Shown: positions 11,301 through 21,400 of the stretch, in pieces
Layout of the letters: every line of letters begins with the position of its first letter
How positions within the stretch are numbered: the stretch's first letter is position 1
DNA from: Chrysophaeum taylorii
Lineage: Eukaryota; Sar; Pelagophyceae; Pelagomonadales; Pelagomonadaceae
Direction of reading: 5' to 3'
Assembly: GCA_029834535.1 (NCBI GenBank)
Contig: JAQMWT010000246.1
Coordinates: 21,672-85,671 of the forward strand
Length of the DNA: 64,000 nt
Notes under the pieces: generated by a model
The model's input: the letters and a program-made list of their open reading frames with translations, nothing else
Database searches by the model: none
What the model was told of the DNA's origin: nothing
Program-made: the position numbers and the translations under genes

Positions 11301-11812
11301 ACTCGCCAAAGGGCTGGTAGCATTTACGGGGAGGCAGTATATACCGATCCGAGCGATCGTTATGGCCGTAGCAACAGGGGGAACTACGCAGTAGGATCCA
11401 AATCACAAAATCACAAGTCAATTCATACCAAAGATCGCCGCAAAGCCTTCTGGGTCAAACGGCTTTAGTTTTCACGAGCCCAAAATTGAACGCGGGTGTG
11501 TCTTTTGCTGCCCGTGACGCCGAGGGTACGACCCTCATACCAAACGCTCATACCAAACGCCTCACACAACGAGCGTTGTCACAATCCGTGTCCTGCACCT
11601 CAACCGCGCCGTTTTATAATGGGTGTTCTGCCTCAGCTTGGTAGGGTGGGAGCAGCACAGACAACTTGCGATTGGGACATGCGAGCAGCGTTGGCACTCT
11701 ACTGTGATCATTGATAGTTCCGGGCGTAGTGCTTTGTGGGCTTCAAGATCTTACCGCACTCGTGCAGTGCCACAAGAAATCTATCAGATATCGCTAATCG
11801 TCTCTTACCGTC

Positions 11813-11868
<56 letters not shown>

Positions 11869-12275
11869 TGAAATAGAATGGTACCTGTTATTGTAAAAAC
11901 CTTGACGGATTTTTATCAGACGAACGAACGTACCGCGGCAACGAACCGGCCATCCCGACCTTTTAAGGGCGCGAATAGACGCCCCCTGAAGGTCTTTCGA
12001 GGCCCTAATCAGCGGGGGCCAAGCGGCGGGGCCGGTCGTCCGATTAGTTGGTCGCGAAGTTGGTCACTTTCAGGGTGCTGTCAAGGAGTGTCGTCTTTAC
12101 TTTGACGGTTATCAGACGAAGACCACCACGGACCCCCACGTACCCCCGGCCACCGGAGCTTCTGCCGAGCTGTGCTATGCCTAAGGGCGGACATTCTGGG
12201 CGCCCAAATGAGGTAAGTTGGATGAGCTGGTGGGGTAGCCTAGGACGTAGAGGCTGTCGAGTTGGTGTTTGGAGC
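11301..12275. other. Spacer with a (GAAA)n microsatellite
   Basis: No gene supported. A long GAAA tetranucleotide array occupies about 11814-11868. The remainder has only short shadow frames. Confidence 0.5.
11814..11868 (+). repeat. (GAAA)n microsatellite
   Basis: About 13 perfect tandem copies of GAAA, read directly. Confidence 0.95.
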
Positions 12276-13061
12276 TTAAACGAGGGAGAGAGGCACCCGA
12301 TGGGCGCTGGAGGCGTGCTTTGACTTGGCAACGAGCTCGTCGGCTTTGGTTTCGAGCGTGAAGGCATCTAGATCGTCGGGCTTCTTCTTCTTCTTCTTCT
12401 TGGGTGGTTGTGCGGGCTCTTTCGCGCTACCGGGGCGAATTTCGCACGAAGACTTTCGGGGAGGTTGGATTTTCATGCCAAACTGCTTTTCGAGGTGTCT
12501 GATCAGGGAAATCTTGTCCGCCTCGGGGTTCGTGTAGCTTCCGAAGTTGTAGGTTGCGAGCATTTCCTTGATCTTCTTCGCCGAGTAGTAGCCTTTGATC
12601 GCGGAGACGCCCGACTTCAGGAACGAGAGCTGCGTCTTCTCCTGCGAGTTGGCGGCGCCAGTTCCTGCCTGGAGGTCGACAGAAGTCAGGTGCGCGCCGC
12701 CGGTGATGAGGGCATCGGCGTCCGGGTCGGCGGCCAGGTCGGCAACGGCGGGTTCGCGAAACGATGGGAAGAGCGTCAGCGTCGAAGACTTCAGAGTGAT
12801 CGAAAGGCTGGCCGATTGCGCCTTGCACGTGCGTCTTGATCACCTTCACGACCCCTTCTTGATCTCGATAGCCTTCTTCCTGACAGCGTCATAGCAGATG
12901 CCCGCCAACGCTGGGTTCTCGGCCGTAGCTTGCTCAAAAGCACGCGTGACCGGACCTCCGGTGGCCGCCACACGCACCGCTACCTTGCCGACGAGTGTCG
13001 ACTTGGCGCACCTCCCCAGGTCCGGCAATTCGGTGGCTGCTATTGTCAAAAAAGCAACCAT
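12276..13061 (-). CDS. Unknown small Lys-rich protein, two exons
   Basis: Exon 1 is 12853-13061 and exon 2 is 12276-12807; a 45-nt GTCGTG...CCAG intron (12808-12852) joins them in matching phase to give 246 residues. The N-terminal half is Ala-rich and starts MVAFLTIAATELPDLG; the middle contains TSVDLQAGTGAANSQ, a Lys/Tyr-rich helix (KSGVSAIKGYYSAKKIKE) and a conserved-looking NFGSYTNPEADK segment. A run of seven lysines and an acidic/basic tail follow, which suggests a nuclear or nucleic-acid-binding role, but this is inference. I do not recognise the family. It is head-to-head with the TPR-like gene at 13182, with 120 bp between start codons. The matching phase and intron size make the gene model credible. 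Confidence 0.65.
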
Positions 13062-13181
13062 CGTCCACTCGTCTGATCATCCGTCAAAGTTTTTCAGCCG
13101 TCAAAGTTTTTATTACAATAACAGGTATCGGTTTCTTTCTAAAAGTCGTATCCGTTTTCTATTTTCTATTTCTATGTGGCC

Positions 13182-14342
13182 ATGCCGTTTTCACTGTTCG
13201 ACAGCGCGAGCCCCTTTCCACCGCTCGTGGCGATGCCAGAGCTCGGGGCGACATTGGTTTCCGAGCAGCCGACGCAGGCGGAGAAGGCCGGCGATGATCT
13301 GGCGCGCATCCTTTATGCGCGGCAACGGCTCCTGCTGCAGATTCGCGTCAAGCCCGCATTGCGCCCTGTCGCCACGCGAGCGGTCGCGGTCGCGCGGCGT
13401 CGAAAGGCCAAGCGAAAGCAGAAATGCGGCAGGTTGCGCGACGAATTTCGACGCGACGACGGACCATCATTGCGGAACGGGCACCGGATGTACGCGCTGT
13501 GCGGCGACGACGTATCCATCGGCGACGGATGCTCGTGGGCACGCGTCTTGTTGGCTGTCGTGCTCGCCATTGCTGGTACATTCGTAGTCTTGAGGCTCGG
13601 CAGGGCAAGCGCGCCGAACTCAAGCATCCCCGACGTGCACTTGCGGGCCTGTATCAAGCTGCACCATCGTGGGTTGCTGGCTGAGGCGGTCGCGGAGTGC
13701 CAGGTCGCGGAGGAGGGTTTTACCGCACAAAACAGTAGCTTAGTCGCCTCCGCCCGCAACAGCCTCGGCCTAGTTCTTTATGACATCGGCCGAATCGGCG
13801 ATGCCATTAAAGTTCAGACTCTTGCAGCCACCGCAGACCCGGAACACTATGCAGTGACGTTGGCGATGTTCCGCGTGACCTGGCTCGTGACTAACCTTCT
13901 CACGCGCTGCCTCGTGCCACTCGGCATCGAGGTCGGCTTCATTGGCCCGACACTTGCGCACGATGGGAGCGCTCGCCTCGTCTACAATGGCGTCGGCACC
14001 ACCACTAGCCTCGAACGCGCCCTCGCGCAGCCTGCCATCGAGGCCTGCGAAAAGTTGCATCCGTGTCGAGCGGCATTAGAGGACTCGATCATGAATGTGT
14101 TGGATGGTCAATCCCCCAATTCTGGCGCTGTACCTCTCGGCTCCGATGCAGCCCTCCACCTCGAAAACGAGTTTGTCCACATCATCGAGGTCTTCTTTCG
14201 CCGCCGCCCACGCAATCCCGACGGTTCGCCTGCCACTCCCAATTCCATTATCGATTTTTGCGAGGTCACTGTTCTTCGTTTTCTTGCTGTTCTCCACAAC
14301 GACCGCGCTACCGTAGAGGACCGCTATGTCCTCCCCAAATAA
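13182..14342 (+). CDS. TPR-like single-pass membrane protein
   Basis: I start at the first ATG (13182), giving 386 residues. The N-terminal ~125 residues are basic and Arg/Lys-rich. One membrane helix (about residues 122-142, RVLLAVVLAIAGTFVVLRLG) follows. After it, residues about 155-230 form a helix-turn-helix pattern with the spacing of tetratricopeptide repeats (A-Q-N-x-LG-L-x-Y-x-G-R-x-x-A motif). The C-terminal part is helical with no family I can name. A cytosolic basic N-terminus and a protein-binding domain on the other side, or the reverse, are both possible. No intron is needed. Confidence 0.65.
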   Translation: MPFSLFDSASPFPPLVAMPELGATLVSEQPTQAEKAGDDLARILYARQRLLLQIRVKPALRPVATRAVAVARRRKAKRKQKCGRLRDEFRRDDGPSLRNGHRMYALCGDDVSIGDGCSWARVLLAVVLAIAGTFVVLRLGRASAPNSSIPDVHLRACIKLHHRGLLAEAVAECQVAEEGFTAQNSSLVASARNSLGLVLYDIGRIGDAIKVQTLAATADPEHYAVTLAMFRVTWLVTNLLTRCLVPLGIEVGFIGPTLAHDGSARLVYNGVGTTTSLERALAQPAIEACEKLHPCRAALEDSIMNVLDGQSPNSGAVPLGSDAALHLENEFVHIIEVFFRRRPRNPDGSPATPNSIIDFCEVTVLRFLAVLHNDRATVEDRYVLPK

Positions 14343-15446
14343 TTATTCCTCCGCGATCATCCGTTCTGGATCTTTGAGCCTGCGAGTTGCTTACCACAAT
14401 GATAATTAATTTGCCGAAATCCCGCGTGACAATGGGGAAGACAGACGCGGACAGAGGAGAAGTTTAATTTGCCGTAGTGAACGCAGCTTCTGCTGTGAGT
14501 CTTTGCGCCGAGGTCGACGTCAAAAACGCCAAATCCAACTTAATCCGAGCGACGGACGGACCGAAGCCGCCGTATTGAAGAGCACAAAGGGACCTCGGGG
14601 GCTAATTCGGGTATAAAACAAGCCGCTTTATCGGAACGTCGAGCGGTGTATAACTAGATAGCATCGCGCTCGCGAGGCATTGAAGCATCTCGCCGGCTGT
14701 TCTGATCGCGGTTTACGAGACAACTTCGGAATTGGAATCACCGCTCATGACCAGGATGACCCATTGCTGTTTCTCCAGAATGCTATCCTCCTCGGCGCCA
14801 GCTCAACTACCGCGAGGTCGCTGCGCGCGGCGGCAGGGGAAGAAAACCAAACAGGCCGGGGAAGGGAGTGAGGTGGGCGCTCCGACGTTCAAACAAAGGC
14901 TGTCGAGTGTAGTTGGGCGTGGCTAGTTCAAATTTCGACGCGTACGACACCTGTATACACACCCCGGAAGCCCCGAAGAAAGACCAGCTCCATTTTTAGT
15001 TCGAGTCATAATTGGCGCGCAAGTTCATCATGATGCATTTCAGCCTACCAAGCTTGGACTGTGCAAATCGTGACGTAACTGCGCCCCCGTTATGGTACAT
15101 GCTCTGCTGCTTTCCTGAATTGCTCTGCGTGCGGTTTCCACGCATTCTCAGCGTCAATCATCGTGTAACCGTCAAGTTCGCAGATATGTGCCGAAGCTGC
15201 GGCTTTGAACTCGGGCTTGGACCCCCTGAGGACATCGTGCTCGGCGCTCTGCGACGCACTGCAAGGCTAGAAGCTAAGCGACGAACTGCAGCGCTTGGAG
15301 CTGAGCCGAGGAATAGTGCTACTTTCATCAAGCTGATTTACTTTAGCCCGGGCAAATGGGCTAGCCTACTTTCCTACGTTAATTTCCGCGAGGATCGTAA
15401 GGGAGAGAGTATAGTGGATGTAGGAGCGTCGATTTCACAGTGCCCC
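14343..15446. other. Spacer, nothing recognised
   Basis: This region lies between convergent genes. Short frames only, no domain, no clear repeat. It presumably contains the 3' UTRs of the TPR-like and GOLD genes. Confidence 0.4.
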
Positions 15447-16193
15447 TTAAAGGGGCGAACTTGCATCGTCGTCTGGGGAGTGATGGAGATCCGTGAGGTT
15501 CAATATTTTGATAGGCGGTGGGTCGATGACAAGGGACGGAGGTCTAGGAGGCGGTGGCAGGACCGTCGAAAAGTTGAAGATGACAGTAGTCGCGCGAAAT
15601 CTGGCCTGGGTGTTGTCGAAGCTTGCGATGACCTGGCACTGAGCGTCGGCAGTCCAGTCGCCGGAGACGGCGAGGCCCTGACGGTGATTGTATCGTTCGA
15701 TAAGGTCTTCTTCCACGGCGCCGCCGCTGACCATAGTCCGTCGTCTCAACGAGAATCCCATGCCGCCATTGTTAACCACGAGAAACTGCCAATGCAGCGA
15801 GGCACCTTTTTGGAGCACGAAACTCTGCGTGTGGGCGGTGCGTCGCGGCACGGCTATGGTCTCACTTCCAGCACACAACAATACGAACTCGTCTCGCTCC
15901 ATTGCGGCTTCTTCAACGCGAGCACCACTCGGGTACGTGGACACTGTCCCTCTGAACCATACCACCCCGCTTTGCGCAACTTGGCACAATTTTTCATTTA
16001 CCGACCGCAAACGTCCAATAATGCTTTTAGCGGCGTCCTCGCCCCCTTTGGCGGTTTGGACTGGCAGCTCGGTCGTGCCGCCGACCCTCGGCGTCGACGA
16101 GGGCGTCGAAATCGGGGTGCAATCTACAGACTCGAGATCCAACATCACGGTCTGTTGCACAGATGCTTTATTGCATTTTGAGAGATGTTCCAT
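15447..16193 (-). CDS. GOLD-domain protein
   Basis: An open frame of 248 residues. The segment from about residue 115 to 215 fits the GOLD (Golgi dynamics) beta-sandwich: a LHWQF strand, an N-x-G-M-G-F-S-L turn, a conserved R-Y, a G-x-W, and the F-D-N-T-x-A closing motif. GOLD domains occur in p24 cargo receptors and in Sec14-like lipid carriers and mediate protein contacts in membrane traffic. No signal peptide or membrane helix is visible, so this is not a p24 protein; a cytosolic GOLD adaptor is more likely. The C-terminus is proline-rich then acidic. A longer 389-residue frame on the opposite strand (15012-16181) has no recognisable motif and is treated as a shadow. Confidence 0.7.
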   Translation of the reverse strand: MEHLSKCNKASVQQTVMLDLESVDCTPISTPSSTPRVGGTTELPVQTAKGGEDAAKSIIGRLRSVNEKLCQVAQSGVVWFRGTVSTYPSGARVEEAAMERDEFVLLCAGSETIAVPRRTAHTQSFVLQKGASLHWQFLVVNNGGMGFSLRRRTMVSGGAVEEDLIERYNHRQGLAVSGDWTADAQCQVIASFDNTQARFRATTVIFNFSTVLPPPPRPPSLVIDPPPIKILNLTDLHHSPDDDASSPL

Positions 16194-16269
16194 GGGACAT
16201 CAGGACCGTATCAATTAGAAGTATCCGATTTCGGGGGGGGGTGGCAGACTACTGTCAGACGCACCACGA
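16194..16269. other. Short spacer before MITE
   Basis: Contains a G9 run near 16234. Ends with the 5-bp sequence CACGA that is repeated on the other side of the MITE. Confidence 0.5.
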
Positions 16270-16530
16270 CCAGGGTCGGATAAGAAAGTTCGTACGAGCC
16301 GTTAACTATGCTTCAGTTTGTACTAAGACATACTCAACGGATCGCTGAGCTATGTTCATTTGTACTCAAGCAGTATGTGCCGCCACCCCGCGAGATCGTC
16401 GCGATGGAACTAGTCCCCATAGTGAAGTCGGCATCCTTTCGTCCCCTCACGCAAAAAAAGGAAAAAGCCCGCGCGTTGTAGGACCCGTCGTTGCGGCGCG
16501 GGCTAGTCTCGTTTTCTTATCCGACCCTGG
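16270..16530 (+). mobile_element. MITE, copy 1, with 15-bp terminal inverted repeats
   Basis: The core 16273-16527 is 255 bp and begins GGGTCGGATAAGAAA and ends with its exact reverse complement. In this copy the inversion extends by three more bases (CCA/TGG). It is flanked by CACGA at 16265-16269 and 16531-16535, a 5-bp target duplication. A second 255-bp copy lies at 32150-32404 and differs at about three positions by my count. There is no coding capacity, so it must be moved by an unlinked transposase. The superfamily is not clear from these ends. Confidence 0.9.
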
Positions 16531-16937
16531 CACGACGAAAACCGAATTCTCCGTTCATCCGCCATCCAATGGTTAGGCGTCATGATGATGCAATTGGAGT
16601 TGTCGCCCAGTCGTAATCATGACGAGATCTGTCGTGCTGTGCGCCAGCTCAATCCCACATTTGCTGGAGAATCGAGCACCTAACAGGCGCAGATATGGCG
16701 GACGCTCGCTGGTCTTCTGACCAGGTTCGGGATGCCGCGTCGTTACAACGTCAATGCGACGAAGCGATATGTTGCACAGTCTCGAATAGAGTCAGCGTAT
16801 GCAGATGAAGCGGCGCTCCCGACCGTCGCACTGCGAGTGTTCGAGGCGCATCATCTCGTCAAGCATTTTGCCCCGAGCGTTTATTGTCTTGGAGTTAGTA
16901 AAGTTCTGTTTGATTGTTCGTGTGTGAAAGTCGGCAT
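16531..16937. other. Spacer with a word shared with 27.5 kb
   Basis: No gene. The segment at about 16545-16590 resembles 27522-27568 (shared core TCTCCGTTCATC then AATGG and GGGCGTCA-like words), so a low-copy repeat is likely. Confidence 0.4.
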
Positions 16938-17130
16938 CGCTCGGCGGTAGTGCAACATCGAGGACACCAGTGCTCGCCGGGCGCAAGCTCCGTGGTGAGT
17001 GCGAGTCTCACAAATTCAATAAATCGCTTCTATGCATGAGAGTGCCATAGATACCAACGGCTAATAAGCTGGTAAGAACCGATCCTACACCAGAGTCTTG
17101 ATCTTAGCCAAAAGAGGCCGAAAAAGGACT
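16938..17130 (-). ncRNA. U2 spliceosomal snRNA-like gene
   Basis: On the minus strand, TCGGCC is followed by CTCTTTTGGCTAAGATCAAG, which is the highly conserved U2 5' region that folds into stem I and pairs with U6. About 8 nt further is TGTAGGATC, matching the branch-site-recognition segment (usually TGTAGTATC). Next come GGTTCTTACCAG and a stem II-like CTTATTAGC...TTGGTA, then an AT-rich ATTTATTG possible Sm site, and near the 3' end ATGTTGCACTACC, similar to the stem-loop IV word of U2. The total of about 190 nt is the normal U2 length. Departures are a longer stem I loop, an insertion before the recognition segment, and GUAGGA in place of GUAGUA. It may be a divergent functional gene or a pseudogene. 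End points are approximate. Confidence 0.65.
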
Positions 17131-18451
17131 CTGTCCTGCATCCGTTGTGAGGATTAGCGAACTCAAATTCTAAGAAAACGGGTGACCGACCGAGTCGAAA
17201 TAACAAGGTTTCGTTGCCGGACGTTTTCTACTTCTACGATGGTGCCGACCTCTCCGACTTGAAAGACGTTCGTGGACCTCTCACTTCTTCGACCTCTCCG
17301 ACTTGAAAGACGTTCGTGCTTGCTTTCGGTGCTTTTTTTGACTTCAAGTTTTCGCCCCTTCTTCAAAATACGTCTTCGCTCGAGAAGAAAGAAAACGATC
17401 AAAAACGTCGATCCCGCCATCCTCCACGGTGCTTTCTAACCGATGTTGTCTTCGATGGGCTATGCCAGACCTGGAAACACCAAAGAATTAAAGTTTCAAC
17501 CCTCCTTCTGCGCCTTGCTACTCCCTCACCCAACACCTTGGCGAACTTGCCATCTCCCTCGATTCTCCTTTCCGTCACGTCCGAAAAACACCCTGCGCGC
17601 GGTTTTTGCATTGACTCCCGCCTTGCGAACGCCTCCTTCGCCTAACTCCGCGCTGGTTTGTTAGACCAAAACCCGTTTGTGGTGACACAGTCGCACATGT
17701 CTCTAAGAAATTCAAGGGAGCCTCCTACATGCCACCAAGCCGACAACGGAGCCCGAGGCAGCTGCTGCCTTGGGTCCACCGGCCCCTGCAGAAACAAAAG
17801 AAGCTCTCCAAAACGAGTGATAGGGGTCTTTCTTTCTGCCTGGTCGATCAAGAGAGAGCGCGTGTTCTTGAAACGCGGTGTGGAACTGGTTGAAAGAAAT
17901 AACGGAATACCCAGCAAGGGTATACAATTTGTAACAAAAGACTTGGACGAATTTTTTCATCCGGTAATAAAGGAGGGTGCGGCCACGCTGCATGACTTGG
18001 AGGAGCCGCAGGCGCGGATGCAACTTGGACGCGGATAGACGCAGACAAAGCTAGACGTCAGACACGTACGGGCTCCCACCACGAGCAGATGCGGATATCC
18101 ATCTAAACATGGATGACCAACGGACGTGGACAATGATGCTCTGCGGATGCGGCGTAAAATGTCCGCGAGGTTCCCTGTCGCCTGTTCTAAAAAGCGCGAA
18201 AGTAGGATGCTATCGATGCTGGCTCCCGTAAGCAGAGAACTTCTTGAACACGGTTTTTTCCATGGTGGGTGGGTGGGTGGGTGGGTATCAGCTCGTCGGA
18301 CGACGCGACGAGGGGGCGCAAAACAAGGGATTCAAAAGTACAAAGAAGAACACCATGAAGAGGAAAGGGATGAAGATGAGGCATATACGCGGTCTGCAGT
18401 CCATTGCAGCCGGCAGGGGGTGGGCGTCCGCAGGGTCATGCATTGGATTCT
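17131..18451. other. Spacer with a duplicated 29-bp word
   Basis: CGACCTCTCCGACTTGAAAG plus the following ACGTTCGTG occurs twice, at about 17248 and 17289. A (GGTG)n stretch lies near 18267. Several short frames exist on both strands but none has a recognisable domain. The right end should hold the 3' UTR of the DUF3638 gene. Confidence 0.45.
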
Positions 18452-21400
18452 TCAAAAGTCCTCGCAGACACGCTCGAGGGTGCTTCGAGGCAGCAAGTGT
18501 GCTCGGTCTCGGTTCTTGGCGATGTCGGGGGCCGCTCGTTTTGCTTCGAAGCTCAGCAAGAGCTTTTGCAAGGCGCTCTCTGCCTTGGGGTCGAACATTG
18601 TGTCGCCGGAAAAGAGAAGAACTGCCGTTCGGGCTTTGACGGGAAGCTCTGGGCCCGTCGTCGGGGGCAACTGCATGGTGACGGCATTCGACGACCTCAA
18701 GTCTGGAAGATTGCAAAAGCGAGGCGCACCCGTCAGAGAAGATGTGTGATATAGCTCGAGAATTTTGTCTGCCTCTCGTTCCGAAACGAGGAGGAGCTCG
18801 CCGCTACTGAATGCCAAAACGACGTCGACTAGACGCAGATAGAGATCGAGGCAGTGGTGGTCTTGGACCGTCGACATGAAATTGTGCGTCACAAAGACGT
18901 CGGGGGGGAAGCTGATCTCGACGCTCAGAGTCTCCCGAACGGCATCGTCGAGTCGCTGGGTTGTCGGCAAGTCGACGGGCGACGCAGCTCGCAGAACCAA
19001 CTCGTATTCCCAGTGCTCCTCGGCGGTCGGAATTCGGCTTGGGAGCTGGCGCTCGACTTCTTCCTCTTTCTCGCGCTCGATTTCGAGCTCCCTCTCGCAC
19101 TCTTCGTCGCACCCGACGTTGCAACTGCTCGTCTCCACGTCCCGGCCAAACCGCTCGCCGCACTCGGCGATTTCTCGCATAACAAGTTCGTTCTTCTCGC
19201 TGAGCGGCTCGGGACACAAATTGCGGAATCTGGTTTGCGACCTCACCATTTCGGCGTGCATTGTCGTCCGATGTTTCGCGTGAGGATAAAGTTCTTCCAG
19301 AGAGTGAGGATCGGGCAACAGCCGAACATTTGGGTGGTCTTGCGTGCAGCAGAAGTGCGAACCCTGCGTAGCCCACTCGAGCAATCCTTCCTTGAGACTC
19401 TCCGTCGTGTTCTCCATAACCCAACCCAGCAGTCGCGCCGTCGCACCACCACCACCAATTTTTGTGAACTTGGCAGCGACTTCTTGCGTCGTGACGAAGC
19501 GAATGCTCTGACCACGGTCGAGTTGCCGCATGCGACCGGCAGCCTGCATGAGCTTGTCTTTGCGCATGCCTGGCCCGACGGTGAGCGTGGCTACGGCGTC
19601 GGGAGCCAACTTCATGTCGGCGCCACGGCACCGGCTCTCGTCGAAGTAGACGAACGCCCGGCTCTCGGGAATCGGAGACGTCGCCAGAGGCCACTCCCGG
19701 TCCCCGCTTCGTACGAGCCACGAATTTTCCTCGAAGAACACGACACCTTCGAGAGACGACGACGACGACGACGACGACGATCCAACTTGATTTTGTTGTA
19801 GTTCCAGGAGCTCGAGGATCTTGAGCGCGACTTGGCGATTCGTGAAGCCAGCCATGAGCGCCCCGGCATCGATCAGCGCGACCGTCTGGTGCGCCACGGC
19901 GTGCTCGAGCACGCTTTCGGCGACGGGCTGGCCTACGGTGCTCAACGAATCGTTATGGAAGATAAGCGACACCATTTTCCCGTCTGTAGCGCGCAGGCTC
20001 TCCACGTTGGGCACGCCCTGCTTGACGTGACAGGGGAGAAGAAGTTTGTTGTCGCTCGTCCCTGAGAAGCCTATGACTCGATTCGATGGGTTGTCAGAGA
20101 GGTCCCAGGCGTTGGCCATTATCTGGTACGGAAACTGCTTGGTCTCCACGGGGAAGACACAGTTGTTGAGCCAAAAATTGATCGCTCGCATGTTGTAGCG
20201 GTAGATCTTGACGAGCACGTCGAATTGGGACGCGTTGTCGAGGTCTATCTTGGAGACGTCGTCGAGCTTGCCGCTCTCCTCCTGTGTCATACCAACGTAA
20301 CTCAGCTTGAACCACCCCTTATTGTACTCGTCGCGCTGCGCCGTAGGCGCGAGCGTAAGGAGCTTTCGAAAAGCCTCCTTGACGTCATCAGGTTTGAGAC
20401 CTGTCGCGTAATACGCGAGAACCGTGCGGCAAATCTGAACGTCCGGGTGAGCGTACTCGGCGCGATCAGATGGAGTATCGCACGCTCGGAATGGCACCGC
20501 GACCCTCCTCCGACGTCGATCAATTCCATAGTCTACTCGACATCGTTTGACCAAGCTGCTCTCGAGGAGTCCATAAGCGAGCATACCCCGAAGCGTGAGA
20601 AGCTGGTCGAGCAGGGACTCGAATTGCTGCTGCGACAAGTTTTGAGTCACGGTGCGCAACTTTGCAACGTCAAAGTTCTCGACGTCTGTCACGAAACTCA
20701 TGATGGCATCCAGGTCGTCGTCATTGTGTCGTACTTTCTCAAAGTTACGAATCGAATACGGTAAAGGAGGTTCGAACATGTCTCGCGCCAAACGGTCGCA
20801 GAGCCACTTTTTTCCACCACCACCACCACCACCACCACCACCACCAGTATCGGAGAGGAGGCGGATCTGATCGAAGCCACCAGGGTGCTTGGACACGATC
20901 CTCTCGGCGATGATACCCATCGCTTCGGCCTCGGGAGCGAGAAGCAGGACTTTCATCAACAACTCCTCGACAATTGTCCACCGCGCATCTCCCGCTGGCA
21001 ATCTTTGTTGCGCCTTCATGGCATAGACGAGATGGTACTTGTGGGAAAGAATCTCGTCGCTCTCGTCCAGAATGTCGAAGTATTCCAGGTCTTTCTCGAG
21101 CCTACTAAGAGACTCGAGGACCTCGCGTTGTTCCCCGGGAGGATCTGTCGCGTGCCACAGCTCAATCCATTTCAAGCGAAGCGAGAGACGGTGCTCAGGT
21201 GCGACGCACACTGCGCCCCGCCGATCGCGAACGCGCTCGAGCGCGTGGTACATGAGCCGCGCTTGCTTCTCCGTCACCTTGACGTCGCGGTGAAAAGGAA
21301 GCAGAGCAAGCGCGACGTTCAAGAGACCTCCGGTCAACGTCTTGTGCAAGTATGCGAAGGCCTCGCCGATCAGCTGCGAGAGAAAATGCAATCGAACCAG

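Noticed and set aside
15012-16181. 389-residue plus-strand frame
   Set aside because: It is antisense to the GOLD-domain frame, has no recognisable motif, and its composition fits a shadow of the minus-strand gene.
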